A stretch of DNA of 64,000 bases from Symbiodinium natans (taxonomy: Eukaryota > Sar > Dinophyceae > Suessiales > Symbiodiniaceae). Positions 44,134 to 53,851 of this stretch are shown in pieces. Location: contig CAJNDS010002635.1 of assembly GCA_905221605.1 (NCBI GenBank), positions 127,001 to 191,000 on the forward strand, read 5' to 3'. The stretch's first letter is position 1; each line of letters opens with the position of its first letter. Under the pieces are notes generated by a model that was not told the DNA's origin, made no database searches, and saw only the letters and a program-made list of their open reading frames with translations. The position numbers were made by a program, and so were the translations under genes.

Positions 44134-44252
44134 GTTGGGATGTTCCCCCTTATACTAACAGTCCTTCCTTAATGGGCATTTTAGTATGGGGGTACTACTA
44201 TAATCCCTTTTAACCCTTTTAAGGACTGTTAGTAGAAGGGGGAACATCCCAA
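44134..44252. mobile_element. F5 inverted-repeat element
   Basis: Best-preserved copy: TTGGGATGTTCCCCCTTATA start, inverse end GGGGGAACATCCCAA, ACTAACAGTCCTT / AAGGACTGTTAGT sub-termini. Confidence 0.85.
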
Positions 44253-44395
44253 GCTTAGGGGGTGTGGTACTCCAGGGACGCTCTGCGGCAGCTGTGGCAA
44301 GCTCTCAGGTTTGGGCACCGATGCACTTGACTGCAACATCCTCAAGTTGTGGCATTTCTTGCACAAGAGAGAGAGAAAGAAAGTTGGAAAGAGAG

Positions 44396-44409
44396 AGATA
44401 TATAACATA

Positions 44410-44440
<31 letters not shown>

Positions 44441-44476
44441 TTATAATATATATATATATGTGTATATATATATACT
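44396..44476. repeat. TA microsatellite
   Basis: TA tracts with TTTATA interruptions. Confidence 0.9.
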
Positions 44477-44511
44477 TCTCAAAAAGAACCCGCAGCAGTT
44501 CTCAGAGTCAC

Positions 44512-44543
44512 GCTGCAGCTCTTCCTGTTGCTGGCGTTGCAAC
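44512..44543 (-). CDS. possible Gln-rich micro-exon
   Basis: LQRQQQEELQ read after CCCCAAG|G. The downstream boundary is uncertain. Confidence 0.35.
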
Positions 44544-44619
44544 CTTGGGGAGTGTTGGGTGTTTCTGGGCTCTCCGCCCTCGGGAAGAAAAAAAAAAACG
44601 CCCTCGGCCCTTCCGCCCT

Positions 44620-44715
44620 CTTGGGCAAGAGCTGGTCCATCATCTCCTGCTGCTGGTTGATCGGAAGGTTCCTAAGGAAGCATCTCAAACTCCCCCAACG
44701 CAGACCCCGTTTCTG
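44620..44715 (-). CDS. possible exon following an F1 element
   Basis: Begins at the AAG|G acceptor of the F1 element at 44716-44830 and reads to NLPINQQQEMMDQLLPKRAE. The 3' limit is unresolved. Confidence 0.4.
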
Positions 44716-44830
44716 CCTTGAGGACCACATGAAGCCTAAAATTGGGGTCATCTACCCTGACTCCTAAAGTTCTTATTCAGGTTTTTGTGAACCATAAACC
44801 CCTTTTAGGGTTCATGGTTAGTCCCCAAGG
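44716..44830 (-). mobile_element. F1 element, candidate intron
   Basis: Minus-strand ends CCTTGGGGAC / GGTCCTCAAG with flanks GAA/GCA, placed between two Gln-rich reading fragments. Confidence 0.75.
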
Positions 44831-44890
44831 TTCCCAAACACCGGCTCTTCTGCGTGAGAAAGAACCCCCACTTTGCGAGACCTGGAGACC

Positions 44891-44939
44891 GGGCGCCGGG
44901 CTGCAGCTGCATTTGCTGCATGAGCTGGTTGCGCTCGAC
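44891..44939 (-). CDS. possible Gln-rich micro-exon
   Basis: VERNQLMQQMQLQP after ACAG|GTC. Donor not clear. Confidence 0.4.
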
Positions 44940-44976
44940 CTGTCACAAGACTGGTCGAAGCTCTTGTCATATTTTG

Positions 44977-45095
44977 ATGATGATGATGGTGATGATGATG
45001 ATGATTATCATTGCTATTTTGATTGTTTTGACTATCATTATTATGATTATTATTATTGTTTTGAATATTATTACGAATATTATTGCTATCTTTTA
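44977..45095. repeat. GAT/TTA trinucleotide-rich tract
   Basis: (GAT)n giving way to ATT/TTA repeats. Confidence 0.85.
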
Positions 45096-46255
45096 AATTT
45101 TATCATGACAAGACATAACAAGAGCTCTTGAAGATCCCCTGGCAAGGTCGACAGGGGTCAAGCGCATATTGAACTGCCCACCGTCCAGTGCACAATCTCA
45201 CAAATTAGTTGCAGGGTTCAGTGCGGTTGTTGCATGAAGACATGCACTGCTGACTATTGAAATATCAAGACGCTATGGGATCGGACGTATGTTGATCCCA
45301 GAGAAGAGAGATGGTAAGCAAGTACGATCGCAAGCTCCAGAAGAGCCAGCTTTGGTGACTTTCGACCAGCCCATATCTGAGCTGCAACCAGAAAAAGGGT
45401 TTAGGGTTTAGGGTTTAGGGTTTAGGGTTTAGGGTTTAGGGTTTAGGGTTTAGGGTCACGAGCGATGGGGTCTCAACGTCTACAATGCACAGTGGCTAAG
45501 CAATCGATGCGGACTCGGCTTGCTCACATCCCCCCCCCCCCCCCCCCCCCCATGCGGCTTCCTTGTTTTGACACGGCCTATGGCAACTTCGTGGTTTTGA
45601 GAAACTTATACATACAATTAAGACTTTCTGGGCAAAAAAAGAAAGAAATTATCAAAGCAGATATCTGTGTTTATGTCGGATAAACGGATAGCCTGGTGCT
45701 TCTGATGCACCTGCAGCTGCGCCGGCGACCTAGGAGGTTGCGGAAATCCAGCCAGTTCTCTCTTCCACTAGCCCTGAACCCTTACAAACCCTAACCCTAA
45801 ACCCTAAACCCTAAACCCTAAACCCTAAACCCTAAACCCTAAACCCTAAACCCTCAACCCTAAACCCTAAACCCACCCCTCAACCCCGCCCCTGAAGACC
45901 TCTCTCTCTTTGGGCCCTGGCTGAGCTTGGGCAGCCGCCTTGAGCACAGGAGAGGTAGCATTTTTCAGAGTTTGGTGACTTTTCTCACGTCACATGGAGA
46001 AGTGCCTACACCCTAAACCCTAGAAACCCTAAGCCCTGACAACAAAGCTCGACTGCTCAGTTCCTGCGTGAACAAATTTCACGCGGAGCAGGGCGGGGCC
46101 TCCGGCGACTGCCTTGGCCCGCAAGCACAAGAGAGAAAGAGAGAGAAAGCGAATTAACGCATCGTATGATGTATATATATATATATGTATATATATGTAT
46201 ATTTATATATATGTATACACAATGTTTTGTGTCGGCTGCCGGCTGTCCGCACTGG
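45096..46255. other. no recognised gene; arrays and C22 run
   Basis: (TTTAGGG)8 at 45397-45455, C22 at 45530-45551, (CCCTAAA)12 at 45786-45874, TA tract at 46170-46216. Confidence 0.8.
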
Positions 46256-46287
46256 GTTCGCGCGCGCACGCGCGCGCGCGCGCGCGC
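46256..46287. repeat. (CG)n alternating tract
   Basis: About 30 bp of CG/CGCA alternation next to TA tracts on both sides. Confidence 0.9.
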
Positions 46288-46758
46288 CTTGATGTTTTAC
46301 GGCGTATGTATCGAAATTGCATATATACATCTATATTATATATATATATACACATAAAGATTATGCTTCTATGCGATACATCTTCTTGTCATAGGCGCGG
46401 ACCCCTTTGCCCAGAAACAAACCGGGGCACAATTCTTTCGATTTCGACCCCCGGAGCCGACTGTGTGCAACCAGAGCACGTGGTCGGGATCGGCTGCTGG
46501 GCTTGTGGCTGGACCTGCTTCTGAACCTGTCCCAACCCCATGGTAAATTGGGTCTAGGAGTCTAGGGTTAAGGGATACTGTTGAGGGTTTGAGGTCCTTG
46601 AAAAGGTAGCCTATGGACCATGGCCTTGGGGAACAAAGCTGCAAGTGTGCGGTATTTCGACCCTCTACGGCTTTGCTGCACCATGCTTCCTGCGTCAAAA
46701 TCGCAGATTGGTTCGTCTTATCTCACCGCAGCATCTGCAGACCACGCAAAAAACTCAG

Positions 46759-46781
46759 CCCCCCCCCCCCCCCCCCCCCCC
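46759..46781. repeat. C23 homopolymer
   Basis: Abuts the 49-bp tandem duplication. Confidence 0.95.
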
Positions 46782-46879
46782 GAAGACCCCGGTCCTGTTG
46801 CTGCAGGAGCTGCAGCTGTTGTTGGAGCATGAAGACCCCGGTCCTGTTGCTGCAGGAGCTGCAGCTGTTGTTGGAGCAT
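46782..46879. repeat. 49-bp tandem duplication over an exon end
   Basis: Two identical 49-bp units. Each carries the end of the Gln-rich exon and its CAACAG|GACC boundary. Confidence 0.9.
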
Positions 46880-46954
46880 GAGCATCTGCTGCTGGAGTTG
46901 CTGCTTGATGGCCGGTGGCTGTGGAGTTTGGAGCTGCCGCTGCAGCTGCGTCAC
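46844..46954 (-). CDS. Gln-rich exon (111 bp)
   Basis: 37 codons, VTQLQRQLQTPQPP to LMLQQQLQLLQQQ, bounded by GGCAG|GTG and CAG|GACC (GA donor), phase 0. The tandem duplication at its end offers a second donor 49 bp on. Confidence 0.5.
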
Positions 46955-47368
46955 CTGCCGAGACAAGAGCTTGAGTGGCTAACGTGGGTTTCTCCCCACG
47001 TGTGGGCGTGGTCGACTGAATACCCCTCAACAAATTATAGGAACCCCCGGAAAAGGTGCAACTGTACAACCGAATTTTGGGAAGCCCCCAAAATTGTGGC
47101 AAAGCACCTGCCAGCGGGTGACAAAGTAAAGAGCCCGAAGGCTTTTAATTCGGCTTCGTAGGGTTTGGGGCATTGCTGTCTCCAAGCAGACTTGAAGGGG
47201 GTCGAGGGCTGTCCAGGAAGTGCGTACGGCAACGCGCCTGATCTTGAATCGCCTGCATCCTCAGCTTCACTGGCATCAGAGGAGCCCAAAAGAAACGCTC
47301 TTCGCGACAAAAAAGGCGCCTCAACAATTCTTCAGCCTAGTGCCTGAATTGTGCGCAGAAATCGGTCA
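46955..47368. other. no recognised gene
   Basis: Minus ORFs (e.g. 47310-47035) are unrecognised. Confidence 0.35.
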
Positions 47369-47459
47369 CCCCTAAACCCTGAACCCTGAACCCTGAACCC
47401 TAAACCCTAAACCCTAAACCCTAAACCCTAAACCCTAAACCCTAAACCTTAAACCCTAA
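47369..47459. repeat. CCCTGAA/CCCTAAA array
   Basis: Three CCCTGAA units, then about nine CCCTAAA. Confidence 0.95.
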
Positions 47460-47988
47460 CTTGGAAGAACCGAAGCCACCTGCCGACAAAGGGCTGGTCT
47501 GCAAATGGATTCTGAGGTGACTGAGCTGGAGGGACGATCCTCAGCGCTGACTTGCCAAGCTTGTTTCTTAGTTGGCCAGTACGTAGGGGAACTAAAGGTG
47601 AACCTTTGGAACTACAAGGGGAGTATGTTATCCCAAAAAGGTTAAAGGTTACATACTCTACCACTCAAGTTTTGTCGAGTGCGCCGTGGAGGTTTGAGTA
47701 AGGGGATGGCCTGCACAGCTTCGAGGGCCCATCCGAAATTTCCGTCATCCCAACTACGTAACCGAAACCCTACAAGGCACTGCCTTTTAAAACTCTGACC
47801 AGGGCCCAAGGGTGACCCCTAAAGTTTAATTAAGTTCCAGAGGAGATTTGGGTGAAGTTCAGGGGGCCACTGGACTCATCGAGCTCCAGGGCAAGGTGGA
47901 CCCCAAAAGCCCCAAGTACCCAATCGCCAAGTCTCTGTGGCTGCGGAGTCTGCGCCGGCTGCACCTGCTGCCCCGGCGGCGGTATTAC

Positions 47989-48225
47989 CTGTGGCCCTGT
48001 TGGAGCTTGTGGCTGCGCCGCCTGTGCTGGTGGCACGACCTGCGGCTGCACCACTTGCGGCTGTACCATCTGCGGCTGCGCCATCTGCGGCTGCGCCATC
48101 TGCGGCTGCGCCATCGGCTGTGCTTGTGGCATCTGCTGCGGCATCTGTGGCTGTCCCATCGGCTGTGGCTGCATCTGCGCTGGCGCCTGCAGCGCAGCAG
48201 CGTCCATGTACTGTGGAACCGTTCC
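47989..48225 (-). CDS. Pro/Gln-rich exon (237 bp) with pentapeptide repeats
   Basis: 79 codons entered at TTGAG|GGA and left at CAG|GTAATA, phase 0 at both ends. Reads GTVPQYMDAAALQAPAQMQ, then PQMAQ-type pentapeptides (15-bp units at about 48045-48115), then VVPPAQAAQPQAPTGPQ. A later donor at CAG|GTGCAG would add eight codons. A low-complexity region of a kind common in activation or scaffold domains; no family can be assigned. Confidence 0.5.
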
Positions 48226-48436
48226 CTCAACACGGCATTTAGAGCACTGCAGCCCTGTAGACCTCAAGAGACAGGGGCTTTCACTGCAGGAGCCGCGAGT
48301 CCGTGGATATTTCCACAAATCGGGCTGTACCCCCAAGTCCCAACAAAAACCATGCTATACCACATGATCCTTCTTTTTCGGAACCCCGAAACGGGTGTTC
48401 TCATACCCCCTCCCCCCCTCCCCTAAAACCCTTTTG

Positions 48437-48444
48437 CCTAAACC

Positions 48445-48483
<39 letters not shown>

Positions 48484-48565
48484 ACTCTAAACCCTAAACC
48501 CTAAGCTTTAAACCCTAAACCCTAAACCCTAAACACTAGACCCTAAACCCTAAACCCTAAACCCT
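48437..48565. repeat. (CCCTCAA)6 then CCCTAAA array
   Basis: Six consecutive CCCTCAA variant units precede normal units. Confidence 0.95.
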
Positions 48566-48787
48566 GCATCTTTTCAGGCAAGGCAAGGCCTCCTGGGATG
48601 CCGGCTGCACTGGCTGTGCCTAGCAGAGGCTCACCAGAACACCTTTGCCCTTTAAAGGGTTAGATTATGGGGTTTCGGGTTTAGGGTTTAGGGTTTAGGG
48701 TTTGGGGTTCCCATAGCCCATCCTGGTAGGGTTTAGGGTCGATAAGAGGGTTTAGAGCTTAGGGCTTTGGGGTTTCAAGTCTCTAAG

Positions 48788-48876
48788 TTGGGATGTTCCC
48801 CCTTCTACTAACAAATTATCGTACCCCCCCATTCTGGTCCCCATCAAGGACTGCTAGTATAAGGGGGAACATCCCA
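48788..48876. mobile_element. F5 inverted-repeat element
   Basis: TTGGGATGTTCCCCC start, GGGGGAACATCCCA end. Confidence 0.8.
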
Positions 48877-49141
48877 GGTTTAAAGTTTGTAATGGTTATT
48901 GCGTTTAGGGTTGATGGTTTATGGGATGTGACACGCTTTTGCTGCTAACCTTCACCAAGAATCTCAATCTTGCAAGGAGTCGGGGATGTAGAAAGGAGGG
49001 CTTCTTGGCATGTAGGGTCCAACGTGTGAGGGGGCGCAAAGTTAAGTCCATGATCGTCCGTGACTCTATTTTTTGGGGGGGGAGTGCATTGCGTCGAGGG
49101 TGCTGTGGATGCTTCTGTGCGATGGCTTCAGTGTCGCTGGC

Positions 49142-49180
49142 CTCCTGCTTGAGTTGCTCCAGTTCGCGGATGAGCTGATC
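49142..49180 (-). CDS. coiled-coil micro-exon (39 bp)
   Basis: 13 codons, DQLIRELEQLKQE, bounded by TTTACAG|GAT and GAG|GCC, phase 0. Heptad-like. Confidence 0.45.
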
Positions 49181-49198
49181 CTGTAAACTTGGCCCAAG

Positions 49199-49292
49199 CC
49201 CTAAACCCTAAACCCTAAACCCTAAACCCTAAACCCTAAACCCTAAACCCTAAACCCTAAACCCTAAACCCTAAACCCTAAACCCTAAACCC
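49199..49292. repeat. (CCCTAAA)13 array
   Basis: Perfect units, lying between two proposed exons. Confidence 0.97.
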
Positions 49293-49419
49293 CTCAATGG
49301 TGGTCGCAGAACTCCCACTGTGCTTGCTGGCTTTTGTTGGGTCAACGCTCTTCTGCGCTGTAGAATCCTTCAAAGCTAGCTCTGTCGCGTCTCGAATTCC
49401 CTACACTCCCAGTACGCAC

Positions 49420-49473
49420 CAGCAGCTCAAGAAGCTCCTGCTGCTGCTGGAGGAAGTTGTACTGGTTCTGGAC
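49420..49473 (-). CDS. Gln-rich micro-exon (54 bp)
   Basis: 18 codons, VQNQYNFLQQQQELLELL, bounded by GTAAG|GTC and CTG|GTGCGT, phase 0. Confidence 0.5.
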
Positions 49474-50055
49474 CTTACACACATGACTCCTTCACAGCGA
49501 ACGAAGCTTCTCATTCACGATCCACAAAGATCCTCACGTCCCCCAAATCCAAACAAGACACGAGCTAAGCGTGAGCTAACTCCTCAGCATGAAAAACAGG
49601 AAATGCCATATCGAGGCCCGGGGACTTGCTGCTGAGGTCCAGGAAAGTTTTGGGCCTCGGCGAACGTCAGGGATTCCTTCCGAAAGAGCCCCTGAAGCGC
49701 TTCTGAGGCGATTTCAGCCGAGCTGAGGCAGATTTCTAGGGTTTAGGGTTTAGGGTGCGGAGTTTTGCAAGCCTTCCGGAGTGGAGGACTGTCATCAGCT
49801 GGCTGCCCACAAGAGCCGACAAAAGGACGCATTTCAAACCCTTGAGGGGCAGGCAGCGTTCCACTGCTGCACCTGAACGTGAGGTGGCTTGGCACGAGTG
49901 TTCCCATTTGGGGCTTCCCGGGCGCCGTGCACTTTCCGTGAGAAATCAGATAGCTCAGAGAGATTGTGCCAGTTACTGGAATGCCTTGACTCTGCTAAAC
50001 CCTAAACCTTAAACGGCCTTAAACCTCAATTGGGCTCTCAGGGCTTCCCGGCCAC

Positions 50056-50091
50056 TTGCTCCTGTTGCTGCCGCAGCTGCTGGAGCTTCGC
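50056..50091 (-). CDS. Gln-rich micro-exon (36 bp)
   Basis: 12 codons, AKLQQLRQQQEQ, bounded by AGTAG|GCG and CAA|GTGGCC, phase 0. Confidence 0.45.
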
Positions 50092-50152
50092 CTACTCTGC
50101 GCACGCACGAAATTCGCACCACAACGCCCAGAAAAAGAGATAAGCAAGAGGG

Positions 50153-50201
50153 TTTAGGGTTTAGGGTTTAGGGTTTAGGGTTTAGGGTTTAGGGTTTAGG
50201 G
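50153..50201. repeat. (TTTAGGG)7 array
   Basis: Perfect units. Confidence 0.95.
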
Positions 50202-50516
50202 AGATGAACAAATCAAAAGCAGAAGGCCAAAACGAAGAGACAGAACGATGAAATGTCAGCGTTCGATTCGCGGCTTTTGCCGTGCAATGCTCCGGGTTTG
50301 CCTCCACTTCCGCCTGTCTTTGACTCCGCTGAAGAGCCTGGCGCAGACTTTCGGAGTGAGGCTCTGCTCCCAGGCCCGGCAGTCTGTCAGAGACTCCAAA
50401 ACCCCTTGATTATAAGGAAAATGTGCCTCAAATCATATTAGGGCCTATTAGGGCTCCTATTGTAGTTTAAGGTATATTCCCATCCTGCAGGGTGTTTACA
50501 ACGTTGTGCAAGACAG

Positions 50517-50563
50517 TAGGGTTTAGGGTTTAGGGTTTAGGGTTTAGGGTTTAGGGTTTAGGG
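50517..50563. repeat. TTTAGGG array
   Basis: About six units. Confidence 0.95.
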
Positions 50564-50903
50564 CCTATAGGGCTTGTTTGTGGTCTCGGCTTGCGAGCCA
50601 ACCAAACCCCCCCAAAAAAGGCTCTTCCAGGACGAGACTTCTGTGCCCGAAAAGAGCCCATCCCAATAAGAGGGCCTTCCTCTTAGAACCTCAATAAAAA
50701 CAACATATTTAATCCTCTTGGGTTTTATATGACCAAAAATTTAAGAAAAAAACCGCAGGGGGATATAGAATCAGAGGGCCTTCGCGTCCTCTGCTGCTTT
50801 GGCCTGAGACCTCGCAATCCGATGTGCGGCAATTGGGAAGCGACGCAATCTTGACATGCCAGGCGCTCCCCCAACTTTTGAACGTCAGCAAGAGGTCTGC
50901 AAA

Positions 50904-50989
50904 CCAGCATGGGCTTTTAGGGCTTCTAATCTAGCCAACCCTATAAAGGGCCTTTTCAAGGGGCTATAGGGAGTAAGAGCCGATGTAGG
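50904..50989. mobile_element. F3 short inverted-repeat element
   Basis: CCAGCATGGGCTTTTAGGGC start, AAGAGCCGATGTAGG end. Confidence 0.7.
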
Positions 50990-51188
50990 AAGGTCCGCGA
51001 AGAAAAAAACAAACGCCCCCGCGGTTTGTGAGGGCTCGGCTGCTTCTGGCGCTCGAGCTCCAGCTCCTGTGCCAGCCTCAGCACTCAGAAATTCTCAGAC
51101 TTCGAGGGTGTCTGGGGGAGGGGGGGGGACCCTATGAGACCCTGGAAAGGGAAGAAGAGCTTTTCAGTAAACCTGACTTCTTGAGCCT

Positions 51189-51284
51189 CCCTAAACCCTA
51201 AACCCTAAACCCTAAACAATAAACCCTAAACCCTAAACCCTAAACCCCTAACCCCTAAACCCTAAACCCTAAACCCTAAACCCT
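51189..51284. repeat. CCCTAAA array
   Basis: About thirteen units, with CAATAAA and CCCCTAA variants. Confidence 0.95.
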
Positions 51285-51346
51285 CAGCGACTTCGCCTTG
51301 CTTGTGGCTGATCTCAGGCAAGCCGCTGTTGGCGCTTGGTCTGCAC

Positions 51347-51389
51347 CTGCTGCTGCAGGCTGCTGTGGAGCTGCGAGAGCTGCTGCATC
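51347..51389 (-). CDS. Gln-rich micro-exon (43 bp)
   Basis: Reads MQQLSQLHSSLQQQ after GCCCAG|G and before CAG|GTGCAG. It would need two bases from the previous exon. Confidence 0.4.
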
Positions 51390-51447
51390 CTGGGCAGAGA
51401 GCTACTGGTTTCAGAAGGGAGGGGGGTTCAAGGTACCTAGGGAGCCT

Positions 51448-51761
51448 TTAGGGTTTAGGGTTTAGGGTTTAGGGTTTAGAGTTTAGGGTTTAGGGGAGCC
51501 ATGGGTTGCATACCTTAAGAACCCTATAATCCCTATAAGAGAGGGGGAAGCAAAAAAGAGAGTCCGGGGACAGCACTCTTTGTTTCCACTCTCCTCAGCC
51601 CGAATTGAGCCCAAAGTAAGACCCTCAACAGAAAAACAAACAAACGAACCCCAAATACACCCTAACCAAGCCCCAAATCAACCCCTAAACCCTAAACCCT
51701 AAACCCTAAACCCTAAACCCTAAACCCTAAACCCTAAACCCTAAACCCTAAACCCTAAACA
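51448..51761. repeat. two telomere arrays of opposite polarity
   Basis: TTTAGGG at 51448-51495 and (CCCTAAA)11 at 51683-51761; the latter ends 2 bp from an F1 element. Confidence 0.95.
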
Positions 51762-51762
51762 C

Positions 51763-51894
51763 CCTTGGGGACTCAAGGAACCCTACAAGGGTTTATGGCG
51801 TTTATGGTTCATACACCTTCATAGGAATACAGCTATGATTAGAGTAGTCAGGGTATATGACCCCAAGTTTCGGGTTCATAATTCGTCCCCAAGG
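51763..51894. mobile_element. F1 element between telomere arrays
   Basis: CCTTGGGGACTC start, CGTCCCCAAGG end. CCCTAAA arrays flank it on both sides. Confidence 0.8.
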
Positions 51895-51898
51895 ATAG

Positions 51899-52169
51899 CC
51901 CTAAGCCCTAAGCCTAAACCCTGAACCCTGAACCCTAAACCCTAAACCCTAAACCCTAAACACACTGTCTCGAAGCCGGGTTCGCAGGCTGCGACTGAAT
52001 CTGCTGCAGCATCGACGCGGGAACTTGTGGCCTCAGACCCTAAACCCTAAACCCTAAACTCTAAACCCTAAGCCCTAAGCCCTAAACCCTAAACCCTAAG
52101 CCCTAAGCCCTAAACCCTAAACCACCCCCAAACCCTAAACCCTAAACCCTAAACCCTAAACCCTAAACC
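51899..52169. repeat. CCCTAAA arrays with CCCTAAG and CCCTGAA variants
   Basis: 51899-51961 and 52038-52169, separated by a unique 76-bp piece that reads Gln-rich on the minus strand. Confidence 0.95.
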
Positions 52170-52228
52170 GAGAACTGGCTGGGCACTCTTGAGGTGGCCC
52201 TCTTCTTTGTAGGGCTTGTAGGGTTTAG

Positions 52229-52376
52229 GTTGGGATGTTCCCCCTTCTACTAGCAGTCATAAATAGGGATTAGGGTTTAGGGTTTAGGGTTTAGGGTTTA
52301 GGGTTTAGGGTTTAGGGTTTAGAGTAGTATTGTAATCCCTGTTAAGGACTGCTAGTATAAGGGGGAACATCCCAAG
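52229..52376. mobile_element. F5 element with internal TTTAGGG array
   Basis: TTGGGATGTTCCCCCTTCTA start, GGGGGAACATCCCAA end; about seven TTTAGGG units (52270-52322) interrupt the left half. Confidence 0.85.
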
Positions 52377-52724
52377 GTTTGGGGTTTGTAATAGGGTTTG
52401 TAGGGCTTGTAGGGTTTATAGGGCTTGCGGGGTTTGGGTTTGGGGTTTTGGAGGGTTTTTGTTGCGCGCTGTGCCTCGGGGCAGCATGTTAGCTCAACAG
52501 CCCATCGCCAGAACTCCACTTTCAAACATCTGCCCTTTGGAACCCTCTGGAGAACAAGAACTCTGGAAGCTTCAGACTCCAGACCTTAGAATCTGAAAGC
52601 TCTAAACCTCAAACTCAGCAACGCAGCAAAGCCCGAACAAATCTCAGCCAGTCAGCAAAGCCTGAAAAAAACAAACGAACAAAAACCTTCCAGACCTGGA
52701 TCCCCAGGAGGCCGGCGACTGCAC

Positions 52725-52763
52725 CTGCTGCCGCAAAGACTGCATCCGCTCGACCAGCTGAGC
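52725..52763 (-). CDS. coiled-coil/Gln micro-exon (39 bp)
   Basis: 13 codons, AQLVERMQSLRQQ, bounded by CCGAG|GCT and CAG|GTGCAG, phase 0. Confidence 0.45.
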
Positions 52764-52799
52764 CTCGGAAGGCATCGAACCCACTTCTGGAACCATAGG

Positions 52800-52857
52800 G
52801 TTTGGGGTTTGGGGTTTGGGGTTTAGGGTTTAGGGTTTCGGGTTTAGGGTTTAGGGC
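52800..52857. repeat. TTTGGGG/TTTAGGG array
   Basis: Starts with three TTTGGGG variants. Confidence 0.9.
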
Positions 52858-53047
52858 TACATGAACCCTGAAAGGCCATATACCTGAATAGGGGGTGTAG
52901 TAGAATATGCAGTATATAGTAGGGTGTCTGGGATTTTGAGACACTTCTAGAACCATGTGGGCTACAAGAACCCTTGAGGAAGCCAAGCGACTAGGCTAGG
53001 AACACTTTTTGATGAATTCAAAGCCACCCCAAACGCCACGAAGAATA

Positions 53048-53188
53048 CCCCTAAACCCTAAACCCTAAACCCTAAACCCTAAACCCTAAACCCTAAACCC
53101 TAAACCCTAAACCCTAAACCCTAAACCCTAAACCCTAAACCCTAAACCCTAAACCCTAAACCCTAAACCCTAAACCCTAAACCCTAAC
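53048..53188. repeat. (CCCTAAA)20 array beginning at an exon donor
   Basis: Among the longest perfect arrays. Its right edge supplies the GT of the donor for exon 53189-53264 (minus strand GTTAGGGTTTAGGG). Confidence 0.97.
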
Positions 53189-53264
53189 CTGCTCAAAGGC
53201 CCGAGGGGCCATCTCCTCGTGGGCTTGCTTCTCAAGCGTCTGCTGCTCTTGGAGCAGCTGCTGC
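53189..53264 (-). CDS. Gln/Glu-rich exon (76 bp)
   Basis: Reads QQLLQEQQTLEKQAHEEMAP after ATCCCAG|G and ends GAGCAG|GTTAGGG. Needs two bases from the preceding exon. Strongly helical; uppermost exon I can support for this gene. Confidence 0.5.
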
Positions 53265-53497
53265 CTGGGATTTGGGGTTTAGAGCTTGGGGTGCTTAGGG
53301 TTTAGGGGGGGTTAGGGTTTAGGGTGTTTAGGGTGTAGAGTAGCTGCTGTCTGAAATTCGTTGAACAAATTGGGCGGTTTAGGGTTTAAGGGCTTCGTGC
53401 TTCAGGGGCTTTCGGTTGGGGTATAGGGTTTAGGGCGTCCAAGTTTCAGGGTTCGGGGTTTCCTGCACTTACCGAGATCCGCCTTCTGACTAAACTG

Positions 53498-53597
53498 GGG
53501 GTTTTGCGAAAAGAAGGGACCCCTAGTATAGACCCCCCAAATAGCAAGGATCCCGGCACAAAAACGGACCCCAAAAAGGGACCCCGTAATGCCGAAA
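53498..53597. mobile_element. F2 element
   Basis: GGGGGTTTTGCGAAAAG start, CCGAAAACCC end, ACCCCCCAAATAGCAAGG interior. Confidence 0.7.
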
Positions 53598-53696
53598 ACC
53601 CTAAACCCTAAACCCTAAACCCTAAGCCCCTTAACGCCAAGGGCTGTGGCTCGCGAGATGGACCCGCAGGAGCCACAGGAGCTGGTTGCCTTGTGG

Positions 53697-53748
53697 TTTA
53701 GGGTTTAGGGTTTAGGGTTTAATTTAGGGTTTAGGGTTTAGGGTTTAG
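53697..53748. repeat. TTTAGGG array
   Basis: Seven units with one TTTAATTTAGGG join. Confidence 0.93.
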
Positions 53749-53851
53749 TGTTGGCGGGGCAATTGGGGGTTGTCGAAAAGAAGGGACCAGTAGGGAAACA
53801 CGCACCTCAGGAGCGGGGCTGAGGGTGTGCGACGTGCAGAATTGCTCTGAA

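Noticed and set aside
48045-48180. CRISPR-like array
   Set aside because: The 15-bp repeats are directly adjacent coding units without spacers; the context is eukaryotic.
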